A DNA stretch of 17,608 bases from Lachnospiraceae bacterium UBA3401. GTDB lineage: Bacteria; Bacillota; Clostridia; Lachnospirales; Lachnospiraceae. The notes beneath the pieces are model-generated. The model did no database searches. It was not told the DNA's origin and worked only from the letters and a program-made list of their open reading frames with translations. Positions 7,582 to 14,036 of this stretch are shown here, one piece after another. Both the position numbers and the translations under genes were made by a program. The DNA is taken from positions 1 to 17,608 of the forward strand of contig DEPD01000010.1 in assembly GCA_002358575.1 (NCBI GenBank), read 5' to 3'. Every line of letters begins with the position of its first letter. The stretch's first letter is position 1.

Positions 7582-9099
7582 TTATCCAAACATCGCTAGA
7601 CCATCGGTAATCCAATCTACAATTGGCTGAGAGCAACACCCAAGGACAACATTCAACAGAATCATAAACACCAATGCGGCATTGTACAATGTATGCTCTC
7701 TAATACCAATCATTGTCGCCTCCCCCGCCTGTGTTTTTTTCACCATTTTGCCCGCTGGCGTATAGATACGTATGACCGTCTTCATAAAGTAAATGGCATT
7801 GAGTACAGTGCTGATCGCCAGACAGATTAGCGTTGGAAGCATTTTTTGCAGACTGTTTTGCACCGCTGCCTCCGCAAACTGCATCTTGCTGATAAACCCT
7901 GAAAACAACGGGATTCCTACCATGGAGCAGGCACCGATTGTGAACGCTATGCCCGCCATAGGATTGCGAAAACCACTGCCTGTCAGATCAGCAAATTTCT
8001 TACTTCCCCCAGAAGCATCTGTAAGTCCAGCCCCCGCAACAAACAAAAGCGATTTTGTTGAGGCGTGTGATAAAATGTGAAAAATACTTGCCACAATCCC
8101 CATTGTTGTCCCAAGTCCAAATCCCATATAAATATATCCAATCTGAGCAACCGATGAAAAAGCAATCATACGCCGGATATCATTTTCCAAAATTGCGTTG
8201 ACTGATCCCATAATCATACCGAGAAGACCAAACACAAACAAGATATTAACAATCTTTGTATTCACAATAATCTCAAAACCAACCACACGGAAAAAAATCT
8301 TGATTAACAGAAAAATATATCCTTTTGACACAAGACTTGACAAAATTGCCGCGCTCGAAACCGTCGAATATCCATATGCGTCAGGAAGCCATGTGTGAAA
8401 TGGATAGAGCGCACTTTTGATGGCAAGACCAACCACCACCATGCCAATAGAAGCAATGAGTGGAATATTATAAGTTCCCTGTGCATAGACATACGCAATG
8501 CTCTCTTTCATATTGCTCATTAGCAGATGCCCTGTGATATCATACAGAACGCAAAGCCCCATCAAAAGCAGACCTGAACCGAGAGAAGCCATAATCATGT
8601 AGCGTGTCGCCGCCTCAATCGTCCGCCCACTCTGTGTAATCATAATTAGGCCGCACGCACTGATTGTATTGATTTCCACAAAGACATACGCTGTAAAGAG
8701 GTCATTTGTGTAGATTAGTGCAAGCAAAGAACTCAAAAGCAAATTGACCATAATATAATAGAGATTAATTTTAGTATCCTCAACCTCCTGATTGAGATGT
8801 TCCTGCCCGCCTATGAGAGAGAGCAGCATAATCATACAGAAAAAGAGTGCCATTCCAGCCTCAAGCACTCCTGCCCGAATCTCATTTCCCCAAGGCGCAG
8901 GAAAATGTCCCATCATAAAGGTATAGGGTTTTTGCATCTCCAACATATATATAAACAATACTGCTGACATCACAGTAATCACAACCAAAATAAGCGTGTT
9001 CCACAGACGGGCTACCCGCTTACTCATTATTGATGTCAAGACACCGGAACCAAGTGACAGTAGAATGCTAAAAAACGGGAAATTCTGTATAAAGTCCAT
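7582..9099 (-). CDS. mnhD: Mrp antiporter subunit D (MnhD/MbhH)
   Basis: A 505-residue membrane protein occupying the position of MbhH/MnhD, directly after MnhC. Hallmarks: YVFVEINTISACGLI with Glu142 (helix 5), VGLAIKSALYPFHTWLPDAYGYS with Lys228 (helix 7), SSLVSKGYIFLLIK with Lys259 (helix 8), HILSHASTKSLLF with Lys349, and FSGFISK with Lys405 (helix 12). HTWLPDAY and SHASTKSLLF are close to canonical MnhD. The ATG at 9099 is preferred over the GTG one codon earlier because AAGGAGG is about 7 nt from it; it shares one base with the mnhC stop (TGATG), indicating translational coupling. In Mrp complexes this subunit forms one of the cation/proton pathways. Confidence 0.92.
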   Translation of the reverse strand: MDFIQNFPFFSILLSLGSGVLTSIMSKRVARLWNTLILVVITVMSAVLFIYMLEMQKPYTFMMGHFPAPWGNEIRAGVLEAGMALFFCMIMLLSLIGGQEHLNQEVEDTKINLYYIMVNLLLSSLLALIYTNDLFTAYVFVEINTISACGLIMITQSGRTIEAATRYMIMASLGSGLLLMGLCVLYDITGHLLMSNMKESIAYVYAQGTYNIPLIASIGMVVVGLAIKSALYPFHTWLPDAYGYSTVSSAAILSSLVSKGYIFLLIKIFFRVVGFEIIVNTKIVNILFVFGLLGMIMGSVNAILENDIRRMIAFSSVAQIGYIYMGFGLGTTMGIVASIFHILSHASTKSLLFVAGAGLTDASGGSKKFADLTGSGFRNPMAGIAFTIGACSMVGIPLFSGFISKMQFAEAAVQNSLQKMLPTLICLAISTVLNAIYFMKTVIRIYTPAGKMVKKTQAGEATMIGIREHTLYNAALVFMILLNVVLGCCSQPIVDWITDGLAMFG

Positions 9100-9473
9100 C
9101 ACTGGTCCTCCTTCTTAAGTATGGTTGAGATCTCATCCATATCCAGCGTATGATATCTTCTATAAAGCCGGATTGTAAGCGAGAGCATCAGTGCTGTCAC
9201 TGATACAGACACAACAATACCTGTTAGCACAAGACCGCTTGGAACGGGATTAATATACATTTCCGCACTGGTGTTCCCATTGACAACTATCGGTGCCACT
9301 CTTCCAGCAATATACCCTTTTTCTGCAAGAAAAAGGTAGGTCGCTGTGTCCATTATATTCAGACCAATTATTTTCTTAATCAGGTTTTTCTGTAGGAGAA
9401 GATTGGAAAATCCAATGCCAAACAAAATCATGGCAACTGCTTCCCCATAATTTGCAAACAGATTTCCCCCCAT
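9099..9473 (-). CDS. mnhC: Mrp antiporter subunit C (MnhC/MbhG, NuoK-like)
   Basis: The product has 124 residues and three predicted membrane helices: AVAMILFGIGFSNLLL, IIGLNIMDTATYLFL, and LVLTGIVVSVSVTALMLSL after the signature NPVPSGLVLTGIVV (family consensus DPLPQALVLTAIVI). This is the NuoK-like subunit that sits beside the antiporter channels in Mrp, MBH and complex I. The acidic C-terminal tail (MDEISTILKKEDQ) is short and cytosolic. The ATG at 9473 uses a GGAGG embedded in the last codons of the upstream gene, whose TAA ends 2 nt before it. The stop overlaps the start of mnhD. Confidence 0.92.
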   Translation of the reverse strand: MGGNLFANYGEAVAMILFGIGFSNLLLQKNLIKKIIGLNIMDTATYLFLAEKGYIAGRVAPIVVNGNTSAEMYINPVPSGLVLTGIVVSVSVTALMLSLTIRLYRRYHTLDMDEISTILKKEDQ

Positions 9474-9475
9474 TT

Positions 9476-10438
9476 TTAAAACCCTCCTTTGCGAAACATG
9501 GCATAGAATGCATACATTGTACAGGCAACCACCAAGCCAACACAGATATTGAGTGGCAAAATCAAACCAGAACTTAAAATTGCTCCCGGTGTTCCCAGCG
9601 GAATCCCCGTTTCAAGATGATGCGCTCCACAATAAAAGGAATACGTTTTTGCAAGGCAGTAAAACAACAGTGCCACAAAACAAATCCATTTATACGTCTT
9701 CTGTGTAAAAAAGCGCTCAATCTTTTTAAAACCAAAAGCATTGACATATAAAATCAATCCCGATCCAATAATTGCACCGCCGGAAAAGCCTCCACCTGGT
9801 GACAAATGCCCATTTAAAATCACATAGATACCAAAGATAATAATCATTGGAACAAGAAAAAAAGCAACTTTCTGCAAAATAATATCGTTTTTCGGCTCAT
9901 AGAGACGGTCGTTCGCCTCCTCTTCCTCCTTCTTTGACCGGTTGTCAACCCGCAGTAGAATCAGCACTGTGCATGTCGCAATAAACAGCACGTTGGACTC
10001 GCCAAGCGTATCAAAAGCACGATAATCCAAAATCATGCCTGTGACAATATTGACCGCCCCTGTATCTTTCATGGCATCTTCAATATACTTGGTGGCAACC
10101 TCATTGTTGTCTGGATTTGCTGCATTTCCCACAGGAGGCAAATAGGATACCATATACAGTAAGATTGCAATCAACATAAACACAAACAGTACCGAGACAA
10201 CCCGATAAAATTTAGAAAAAATCTGAAGCTTCCGATTGTGTTCAATATCATAAATCTTTCTTCTTAAAATTGCCTCGTCGTGGACGCGGTGTTTCATGGT
10301 ATTGATATCCTCCGCAAAGGGTGTTTGCGGCTTTAATTCCACAGTGCCAACATAAGGGTCTTTTTCACCGCGATACCAGCGCTTGATTTTAAATGCTGTT
10401 GTCTTGCGGTATTCTTCCTCAGATAATAGACGGCTCAT
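9476..10438 (-). CDS. mnhB: Fused MbhE-type and MnhB (MbhF) antiporter subunit
   Basis: This 320-residue protein joins units that are separate in archaeal MBH. Residues 1-75 are a charged, non-membrane N-terminal extension that I do not recognise. A helix follows at about 80-100, then the MbhE/MrpA-C signature TGAVNIVTGMILDYRAFDTLGE (126-147, written here as its landmarks NIV, DYRAFDTLGE) and a second helix ending near 162. A highly charged linker (RSKKEEEEANDR, 167-178) leads to an MnhB domain at 185-320 with NGHLSPGGGFSGG (209-221), the diagnostic MnhB loop. In classical Mrp the MbhE-like part is the tail of MrpA. The ATG at 10438 overlaps the mbhD stop by 4 nt (ATGA) behind a G-rich Shine-Dalgarno. 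Confidence 0.9.
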   Translation of the reverse strand: MSRLLSEEEYRKTTAFKIKRWYRGEKDPYVGTVELKPQTPFAEDINTMKHRVHDEAILRRKIYDIEHNRKLQIFSKFYRVVSVLFVFMLIAILLYMVSYLPPVGNAANPDNNEVATKYIEDAMKDTGAVNIVTGMILDYRAFDTLGESNVLFIATCTVLILLRVDNRSKKEEEEANDRLYEPKNDIILQKVAFFLVPMIIIFGIYVILNGHLSPGGGFSGGAIIGSGLILYVNAFGFKKIERFFTQKTYKWICFVALLFYCLAKTYSFYCGAHHLETGIPLGTPGAILSSGLILPLNICVGLVVACTMYAFYAMFRKGGF

Positions 10439-10722
10439 TTTGTTCCCCCCTTCTTATCTATAACATCTTCTTTGTCCTTATCAATCGCCACAATCGCATG
10501 GATTTTTTTGAGTGTGACAAAAAACAAAATACTTGTAATCCCCGCTCCAACTGCTGCTTCTGTAATTGCAAGGTCTGGCGATTCCAACAAAATCCATATA
10601 ATAGACATAATTAAACTGTAGGACATAAAAATTATAATTGAATTGAGCAGATTTCTGGAAAAGCTCACTGAAATTGCACACACAATCAGAAATAGAAACA
10701 ATACAATCTGAAATACCTGCAT
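10435..10722 (-). CDS. MbhD-type antiporter subunit (MrpA C-terminal module, DUF4040)
   Basis: A 95-residue protein with three hydrophobic segments: VFQIVLFLFLIVCAISVSF, IIIFMSYSLIMSIIWILL, and a third after ESPDLAITEAAVGAGITSILFF. The PDLAITEAAVGAG stretch is the signature of MbhD and of the corresponding C-terminal part of MrpA. The polar lysine/aspartate-rich tail lies in the cytosol. The ATG at 10722 is chosen over upstream in-frame starts because GGAGGG precedes it; a longer frame back to 10845 only overlaps mnhG. Its presence as a separate gene makes this an MBH-style operon rather than a classical mrpA-G one. Confidence 0.9.
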   Translation of the reverse strand: MQVFQIVLFLFLIVCAISVSFSRNLLNSIIIFMSYSLIMSIIWILLESPDLAITEAAVGAGITSILFFVTLKKIHAIVAIDKDKEDVIDKKGGTK

Positions 10723-10741
10723 ACCTTTATTCCCTCCTGTT

Positions 10742-11083
10742 CTACTTTTCTTCTGAAAGCGCCTCCACATCACATTCTTTAATAAGTTCTTCGTTTGTCG
10801 CCACCTCAAAACGCGCGAGCATATGAGACGATACAGGAGAGGCAAACCACAAAAAAATTACTACCAAAATCATTTTGAGTGCTATAAAATTTAAACCACA
10901 CAGAACAATAAGGCCTCCCATACTCAGCGCAATGCCAAGAGTATCCCCCAGTGCCGCCGCATGCATTCTATTTAAGACATAACCAAAACGAAACACTCCA
11001 AACAATTCAATTCCAAATACCACAATGCCACACAACAGCAGAGTGATTCCCACAAAAAATCTAATCCAAAGTAGTGCTGTCAT
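10742..11083 (-). CDS. mnhG: Mrp antiporter subunit G (MnhG/MbhC)
   Basis: The 113-residue product has three membrane helices: IRFFVGITLLLCGIVVFGIELFGVF, GDTLGIALSMGGLIVLCG and ALKMILVVIFLWFASPVSSHML. The RMHAAALGDTLG and ASPVSSHMLAR motifs are diagnostic of MnhG (family consensus RxHAATKADTLG and TAPVAAHxLAR). The start is the ATG at 11083, with GGAGG 9 nt upstream; an in-frame extension to 11122 would merely duplicate the end of mnhF. The gene starts inside the last 23 nt of mnhF, a tight overlap that suggests coupled translation. It is a small structural subunit of the antiporter complex. Confidence 0.93.
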   Translation of the reverse strand: MTALLWIRFFVGITLLLCGIVVFGIELFGVFRFGYVLNRMHAAALGDTLGIALSMGGLIVLCGLNFIALKMILVVIFLWFASPVSSHMLARFEVATNEELIKECDVEALSEEK

Positions 11084-11402
11084 GTTTTTCCGCCTCCTTC
11101 TTTTTGCGCTCAGCATACACACCCATATATACTTTTGACAAAAGAGTTACCGCCAAAAATGAAATCATAGCGTAGATAATGCAGATATCCACAAGATATC
11201 CCTCGTTCATTTTTACTGCAAGAATGGCAATAATCACCATTGTAAGTGTTCCCATCATATTAATTGCCACAATGCGATCCGCAATGCGCGGTCCCTTGAT
11301 TGCCCTTATTAGACACAGAAACACCATCAGCGCCAATATAACTGGGAAAACAGTCATAACAATCTCAAACGCTGTTTCCAACGCAACATTTCCACTGTTC
11401 AT
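11061..11402 (-). CDS. mnhF: Mrp antiporter subunit F (MnhF/MbhB)
   Basis: The product has 113 residues. Three membrane helices span about 12-33, 50-63 and 70-90. The sequence AIKGPRIADRIVAINMMGTL is the MnhF signature (RxxxGPxxxDRVxAxxxxGT), and GYLVDICIIYAMISFLAVTLLSK matches the conserved third helix (YLDVALVYALLSFLGTVALAK). The C-terminal tail is basic then acidic (RKKKEAEKHDSTTLD) and its codons also provide the mnhG ribosome binding site. MnhF is a small subunit required for assembly of Mrp complexes. The ATG at 11402 is preceded by a modest AGGA-rich stretch. Confidence 0.93.
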   Translation of the reverse strand: MNSGNVALETAFEIVMTVFPVILALMVFLCLIRAIKGPRIADRIVAINMMGTLTMVIIAILAVKMNEGYLVDICIIYAMISFLAVTLLSKVYMGVYAERKKKEAEKHDSTTLD

Positions 11403-11436
11403 AGGTTCCTATCCTTTCCAATCGAATATGGCCAAG

Positions 11437-11895
11437 TCATGCCTCAATTTTTTCTAAAAGTCGCACAAAGACAGAAGATTCTATCCCTTCCGCCAATGTC
11501 TTGTCCAGACAGTGCACAATAAACTTGTCCCCATCCACCGCAACCGTGATCGTCCCGGGTGTTAGTGTAATTGAATTTGCAAGCAAAAATCGCGCTGTAT
11601 CTGTCTTAAAGGATATCTCAAACACAATAACTGCTGGCTCCACCACTCTGCCTGCAGAACAGATTAGTTTTATTGTCGCAAAATTTGCCTTCACAATCTC
11701 CTTTAAAAGATAATACAGATACTGTATCAGATAACCACCTTTTTTCAGATAGGCAAGCTCCCGCTGAAAACTATACTCCATAAACCGGCAGATAAACCAG
11801 TACAGCGCCGCTGAAATCACCAATCCAAACAGCACAATCTCCAAAGTAATCTGTCCGTTAAATACAATCCACAGCAGAAAAAACAAGACAAACAT
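11437..11895 (-). CDS. mnhE: Mrp antiporter subunit E (MnhE/MbhA)
   Basis: A 152-residue protein starting at the ATG at 11895, 9 nt behind AAAGGAGG; an in-frame extension to 11928 overlaps trmB and is rejected. Two N-terminal helices (FVLFFLLWIVFNGQITLEIVLFGLVISAAL, about 2-32) include the FNG landmark. They are followed by IQYLYYLLKEIVKANFATI (a membrane-surface helix conserved in MnhE) and a soluble domain containing LANSITLTPGTITVAVDGDKFIVHCLD, the MnhE signature (NSITLTPGTxxxxxxxxxLxVHxLD). It is the first antiporter gene of the operon, 14 nt after the trmB stop. MnhE has a structural role in the complex. Confidence 0.94.
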   Translation of the reverse strand: MFVLFFLLWIVFNGQITLEIVLFGLVISAALYWFICRFMEYSFQRELAYLKKGGYLIQYLYYLLKEIVKANFATIKLICSAGRVVEPAVIVFEISFKTDTARFLLANSITLTPGTITVAVDGDKFIVHCLDKTLAEGIESSVFVRLLEKIEA

Positions 11896-11909
11896 TTCTT
11901 CGCCTCCTT

Positions 11910-12548
11910 TTATCGATAAATAATACACTTATAAATAGGATTGCCCATTACTGAAAATTTTTCCTCATACTCCGTCATAATATTTCCGGCGGACATTGTT
12001 TCGTCATGATGCAAGTCTCTTGTCATCGCCGCAATCTTCCAGCCCGCAACATCGACCTCCGCAAGTGCAAACTCAAACAGATCCAGATTGTCTGTCTTAA
12101 ACGCAATTTGCCCATCTGGAGCCAAAATCTCATGATAGCGCGCAAGAAACTGCCGTGATGGCAAACGCCTTTTTGCATGTCTGTCCTTCGGCCAAGGATC
12201 TGAAAAATTTAAGTAAATCTGCGCAATCTCACCGCGTCCAAACACCGCACAGAGTTCTTCTGCCTCCATGCGAATAAACCGTAAATTTGGAAGCTCTTGC
12301 ACCTCCATCTTCTGAATTGCACGCAGTAATACAGTAGAGTATTTCTCAATCCCAATAAAATTTATATCCGGGTTTAAAGCAGCAAGCGCCATTAGAAAGC
12401 GTCCTTTTCCCATTCCAATCTCAATGTGTATCGGATTTTGATTTCCAAATAGTACGCTCCATTTTCCCTTTTGTGCAGCGGGGTCCTGCACCACAAAGCG
12501 GCTTTCCGCGATCACTTCCCGCGAACCAGTTACATTTCTCAATCTCAC
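11910..12548 (-). CDS. trmB: tRNA (guanine-N7-)-methyltransferase
   Basis: A 212-residue class I SAM methyltransferase that forms m7G46 in the variable loop of tRNA. The SAM-binding glycine loop is IHIEIGMGKGRFL (about residues 40-52), preceded by the typical KGKWSVLFGN and followed by NFIGIEKYSTVLLRA. The TrmB signature NFSDPWPKDRHAKRRL and the substrate-side FKTDNLDLFEFAL are intact, so it should be active. The start is GTG at 12548 (MRLRN, as in close relatives) with AAGGGA about 10 nt upstream. It is the first cistron after the promoter at 12591-12619 and ends 14 nt before mnhE, with no terminator between, so it should be co-transcribed with the antiporter genes. Confidence 0.95.
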   Translation of the reverse strand: MRLRNVTGSREVIAESRFVVQDPAAQKGKWSVLFGNQNPIHIEIGMGKGRFLMALAALNPDINFIGIEKYSTVLLRAIQKMEVQELPNLRFIRMEAEELCAVFGRGEIAQIYLNFSDPWPKDRHAKRRLPSRQFLARYHEILAPDGQIAFKTDNLDLFEFALAEVDVAGWKIAAMTRDLHHDETMSAGNIMTEYEEKFSVMGNPIYKCIIYR

Positions 12549-12590
12549 CTGTATAATTCCCTTCTATTTTTTATCAGTATATTCGATACC

Positions 12591-12619
12591 ATTGTACACC
12601 TATTATTTATATTTGTCAC
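12591..12619 (-). promoter_or_regulatory. Sigma-A promoter of the trmB-mnh operon
   Basis: On the minus strand GTGACA (12619-12614) and TACAAT (12596-12591) are separated by 17 bp, each one base from consensus. The predicted start is near 12584, giving a short leader of about 36 nt before the trmB GTG. Confidence 0.7.
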
Positions 12620-12663
12620 ATATAAATTTCACCAAATTTTTATAAAATTCAAATTTTTTGCAC

Positions 12664-12677
12664 AATTGTATACAATT
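12664..12677. promoter_or_regulatory. Perfect 14-bp palindrome AATTGTATACAATT, possible operator
   Basis: A perfect dyad 45 bp upstream of the -35 of the trmB-mnh promoter. Its shape resembles operators of dimeric regulators such as GntR-type proteins, but AT-rich palindromes also arise by chance and no matching regulator is in the window. Confidence 0.35.
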
Positions 12678-12780
12678 TCTCTGCACGAATCTGCGCAATC
12701 GAGCAGGAAAGATTTTTCTTCCCCTACGTGCCGATCCCCATCAGCTTTGTTAACACACTTCCTTTGGGTGCCCATGTGCG
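12678..12780. other. Intergenic block of unknown nature, richer in GC than its flanks
   Basis: This stretch lies between the mraY-like terminator and the AT-rich promoter region of trmB. It is noticeably less AT-rich than the sequence beside it. On the minus strand it is open in one frame (reading MGTQRKCVNKADGDRHVG onward), but the frame has no credible ribosome binding site and no domain. It could be an interspersed repeat, a small RNA or a decayed gene; I see no convincing fold. Confidence 0.3.
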
Positions 12781-12781
12781 T

Positions 12782-12811
12782 AAAAAGGAAAAGAGCTGTC
12801 AAAGACAGCCC
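12782..12811 (-). terminator. Intrinsic terminator of the MraY-like gene
   Basis: Minus-strand RNA forms an 8-bp stem GGGCTGTC with GACAGCTC (one G-U pair) closed by a UUU loop and followed by UUUUCCUUUUU. The stem starts at the last base of the stop codon at 12811, so termination is immediate. Confidence 0.85.
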
Positions 12812-13776
12812 TAAAACACGGTCAACCACACTACCGCCACCGATATCATAATCTGTATAATTGCAAACTTAAATACTGTCTGAGCGTTGGACCACCCCAT
12901 ATTTTTACGCACATGATCGTGAAGCGGCGTGCGTGTCTTGGTGAGTATTTTTATCTTCAGGAAACGCAAAAGCGATACCTTCACAAGCCCTATCCCGCCG
13001 TCCACCATCAGCACAAAAGCCACAAGAAAATATAAAAATGGCCTTCCTGTCTTCATAATGGATACCGCAATAAAAAGCCCCATCGCGCGCGACCCAGCAT
13101 CTCCCATCAAGAGACGGCTCGGTGTTGCATTAAACCATAGATAGCCCAGAATGCAGGCAATAAATAGCAAAATAGTATAAGAAAATTGTGGTGCTGCTCC
13201 TGTTCTATTCATAATCATATAAATCGTAAACAATGTGATACTGGTCAGTGTACCAGACAGACCATCCACACCATCCGCACAGTTTGTCACATTGATAGAA
13301 CCCCATACCAAAATTACTGCAAGCACTCCATATACTACAGGCGGAAATTCAATAACCTGCCCCGTCAGTGCAATCGTAACATCACTTCCATTAAAATTTA
13401 CCACAGTAATCGCAGTCATAATTGCAATCAAAAGATCCAAAAGCCCTTTGCGCAATTCTCCCCAAGACACTTTTGAACAGTCGTCAAGATATCCTGTCAT
13501 CATTGCAGAAACCGTCAAAATCAAGTAGATTATCATCTCTCTATCTGCATTTCCAAATACAAGCGCAGCCAGCACAAACACAAGGATAAAGACAAATCCT
13601 GCACCGCGCGGTTTGCCCGCAGAAAGACCACCATCATGGGCAAATTCCCGCCCATGATCTCTTGGAAGTTTATTCATTCCAACCGCCAGCAGAAAGCTGG
13701 TCAACAGATATGCGAAGGCTACACCCACAAAACCCAGAATTGCATAATCTGATACATTCAGAAAATTATTTATCAT
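12811..13776 (-). CDS. MraY-like phospho-N-acetylmuramoyl-pentapeptide transferase (GT4 family)
   Basis: A 321-residue polytopic protein of the polyprenyl-phosphate phosphosugar-1-transferase family, which starts lipid-linked glycan synthesis at the inner face of the membrane. Catalytic motifs present: MTGYLDDCSK with Asp98-Asp99, NVTNCADGVDGLSG with Asn167, Asp169 and Asp171, WFNATPSRLLMGDAGSRAMG with Asp226, and TPLHDHVRK (about 284-291) matching the MraY PLHHHFE motif. The loop that in MraY reads KxGTPTMGG is SAGKPRGAGF here, so it is divergent. No dcw-cluster genes flank it. It may be a paralog with another substrate, or the organism's MraY. ATG 13776 is chosen over the in-frame GTG at 13800 because AAGGAG lies 9 nt before it. 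Confidence 0.85.
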   Translation of the reverse strand: MINNFLNVSDYAILGFVGVAFAYLLTSFLLAVGMNKLPRDHGREFAHDGGLSAGKPRGAGFVFILVFVLAALVFGNADREMIIYLILTVSAMMTGYLDDCSKVSWGELRKGLLDLLIAIMTAITVVNFNGSDVTIALTGQVIEFPPVVYGVLAVILVWGSINVTNCADGVDGLSGTLTSITLFTIYMIMNRTGAAPQFSYTILLFIACILGYLWFNATPSRLLMGDAGSRAMGLFIAVSIMKTGRPFLYFLVAFVLMVDGGIGLVKVSLLRFLKIKILTKTRTPLHDHVRKNMGWSNAQTVFKFAIIQIMISVAVVWLTVF

Positions 13777-13815
13777 TTTTCCAATCTCCTTTTTCTGCAC
13801 TGCTACTTTGTCAAA

Positions 13816-13848
13816 CAGTGCGCAATGCTGTACTAGCCATTTACACTG
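13816..13848 (-). other. Interrupted stem-loop upstream of the MraY-like gene
   Basis: On the minus strand CAGTG pairs with CACTG, and an inner AATG(G)CT pairs with AGCATT around an AGTAC loop. It lies 40 nt before the MraY-like start and overlaps the stop of the short frame at 13833-13910. No U-tract follows, so it is not an obvious terminator; it may be a leader structure. Confidence 0.35.
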
Positions 13849-13910
13849 CTTGGTGTCGCTTCAAATGTTACAGTCCAACCATGCCATTCATAAGTTGACA
13901 GAATGTACAT
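13833..13910 (-). other. Short open frame of 25 codons, possible small peptide or repeat remnant
   Basis: From the ATG at 13910 the frame reads MYILSTYEWHGWTVTFEATP and ends SSVNG before TAG. The composition looks protein-like (balanced, amphipathic beta-type) for such a short stretch. The ribosome binding site is weak (GGTGA close to the ATG). It could be a true small protein, the tail of a decayed gene, or part of a dispersed repeat. I cannot assign a function. Confidence 0.25.
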
Positions 13911-13969
13911 TTTCACCAATGATATTAGGTCTTTGCTGGCGACTTATTTTATGATGGGCGCCCGACCTA

Positions 13970-14036
13970 TAGAATTAATTGTACAAATTGTCCTTAGTGA
14001 GCAAGCTCCCACATACAATTTGCACAATCAATTCTA
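13970..14036 (-). other. Long 3' hairpin of the ABC exporter operon
   Basis: Two 22-nt arms (13970-13991 and 14015-14036) flank a 23-nt loop. The arms match at 20 of 22 positions, and both exceptions become G-U pairs in minus-strand RNA (A-C mismatches in plus-strand RNA), so the structure suits a minus-strand transcript. The stem starts with the UAG stop of the exporter gene. No U-tract follows. Likely a 3' end or mRNA-stabilising structure; a small mobile palindrome is an alternative. Just beyond it is a perfect GGGCGCCC at 13956-13963. Confidence 0.6.

Noticed and set aside
2291..11895. Respiratory complex I or membrane-bound hydrogenase operon
   Set aside because: No NiFe, iron-sulfur or quinone-site subunits (NuoB, C, D, I or H types) occur, and MnhE, F, G and B are Mrp/MBH specific.
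12629..12829. 66-codon minus-strand frame between the MraY-like gene and trmB
   Set aside because: It starts inside the MraY-like gene, crosses its terminator and has no ribosome binding site or recognisable domain.
13777..13800. GTG-initiated extension of the MraY-like protein
   Set aside because: The eight extra codons contain the AAGGAG that serves the ATG at 13776.
13970..14036. Long hairpin as an intrinsic terminator
   Set aside because: There is no U-tract after the stem on either strand, so it is listed only as a structure of unknown role.
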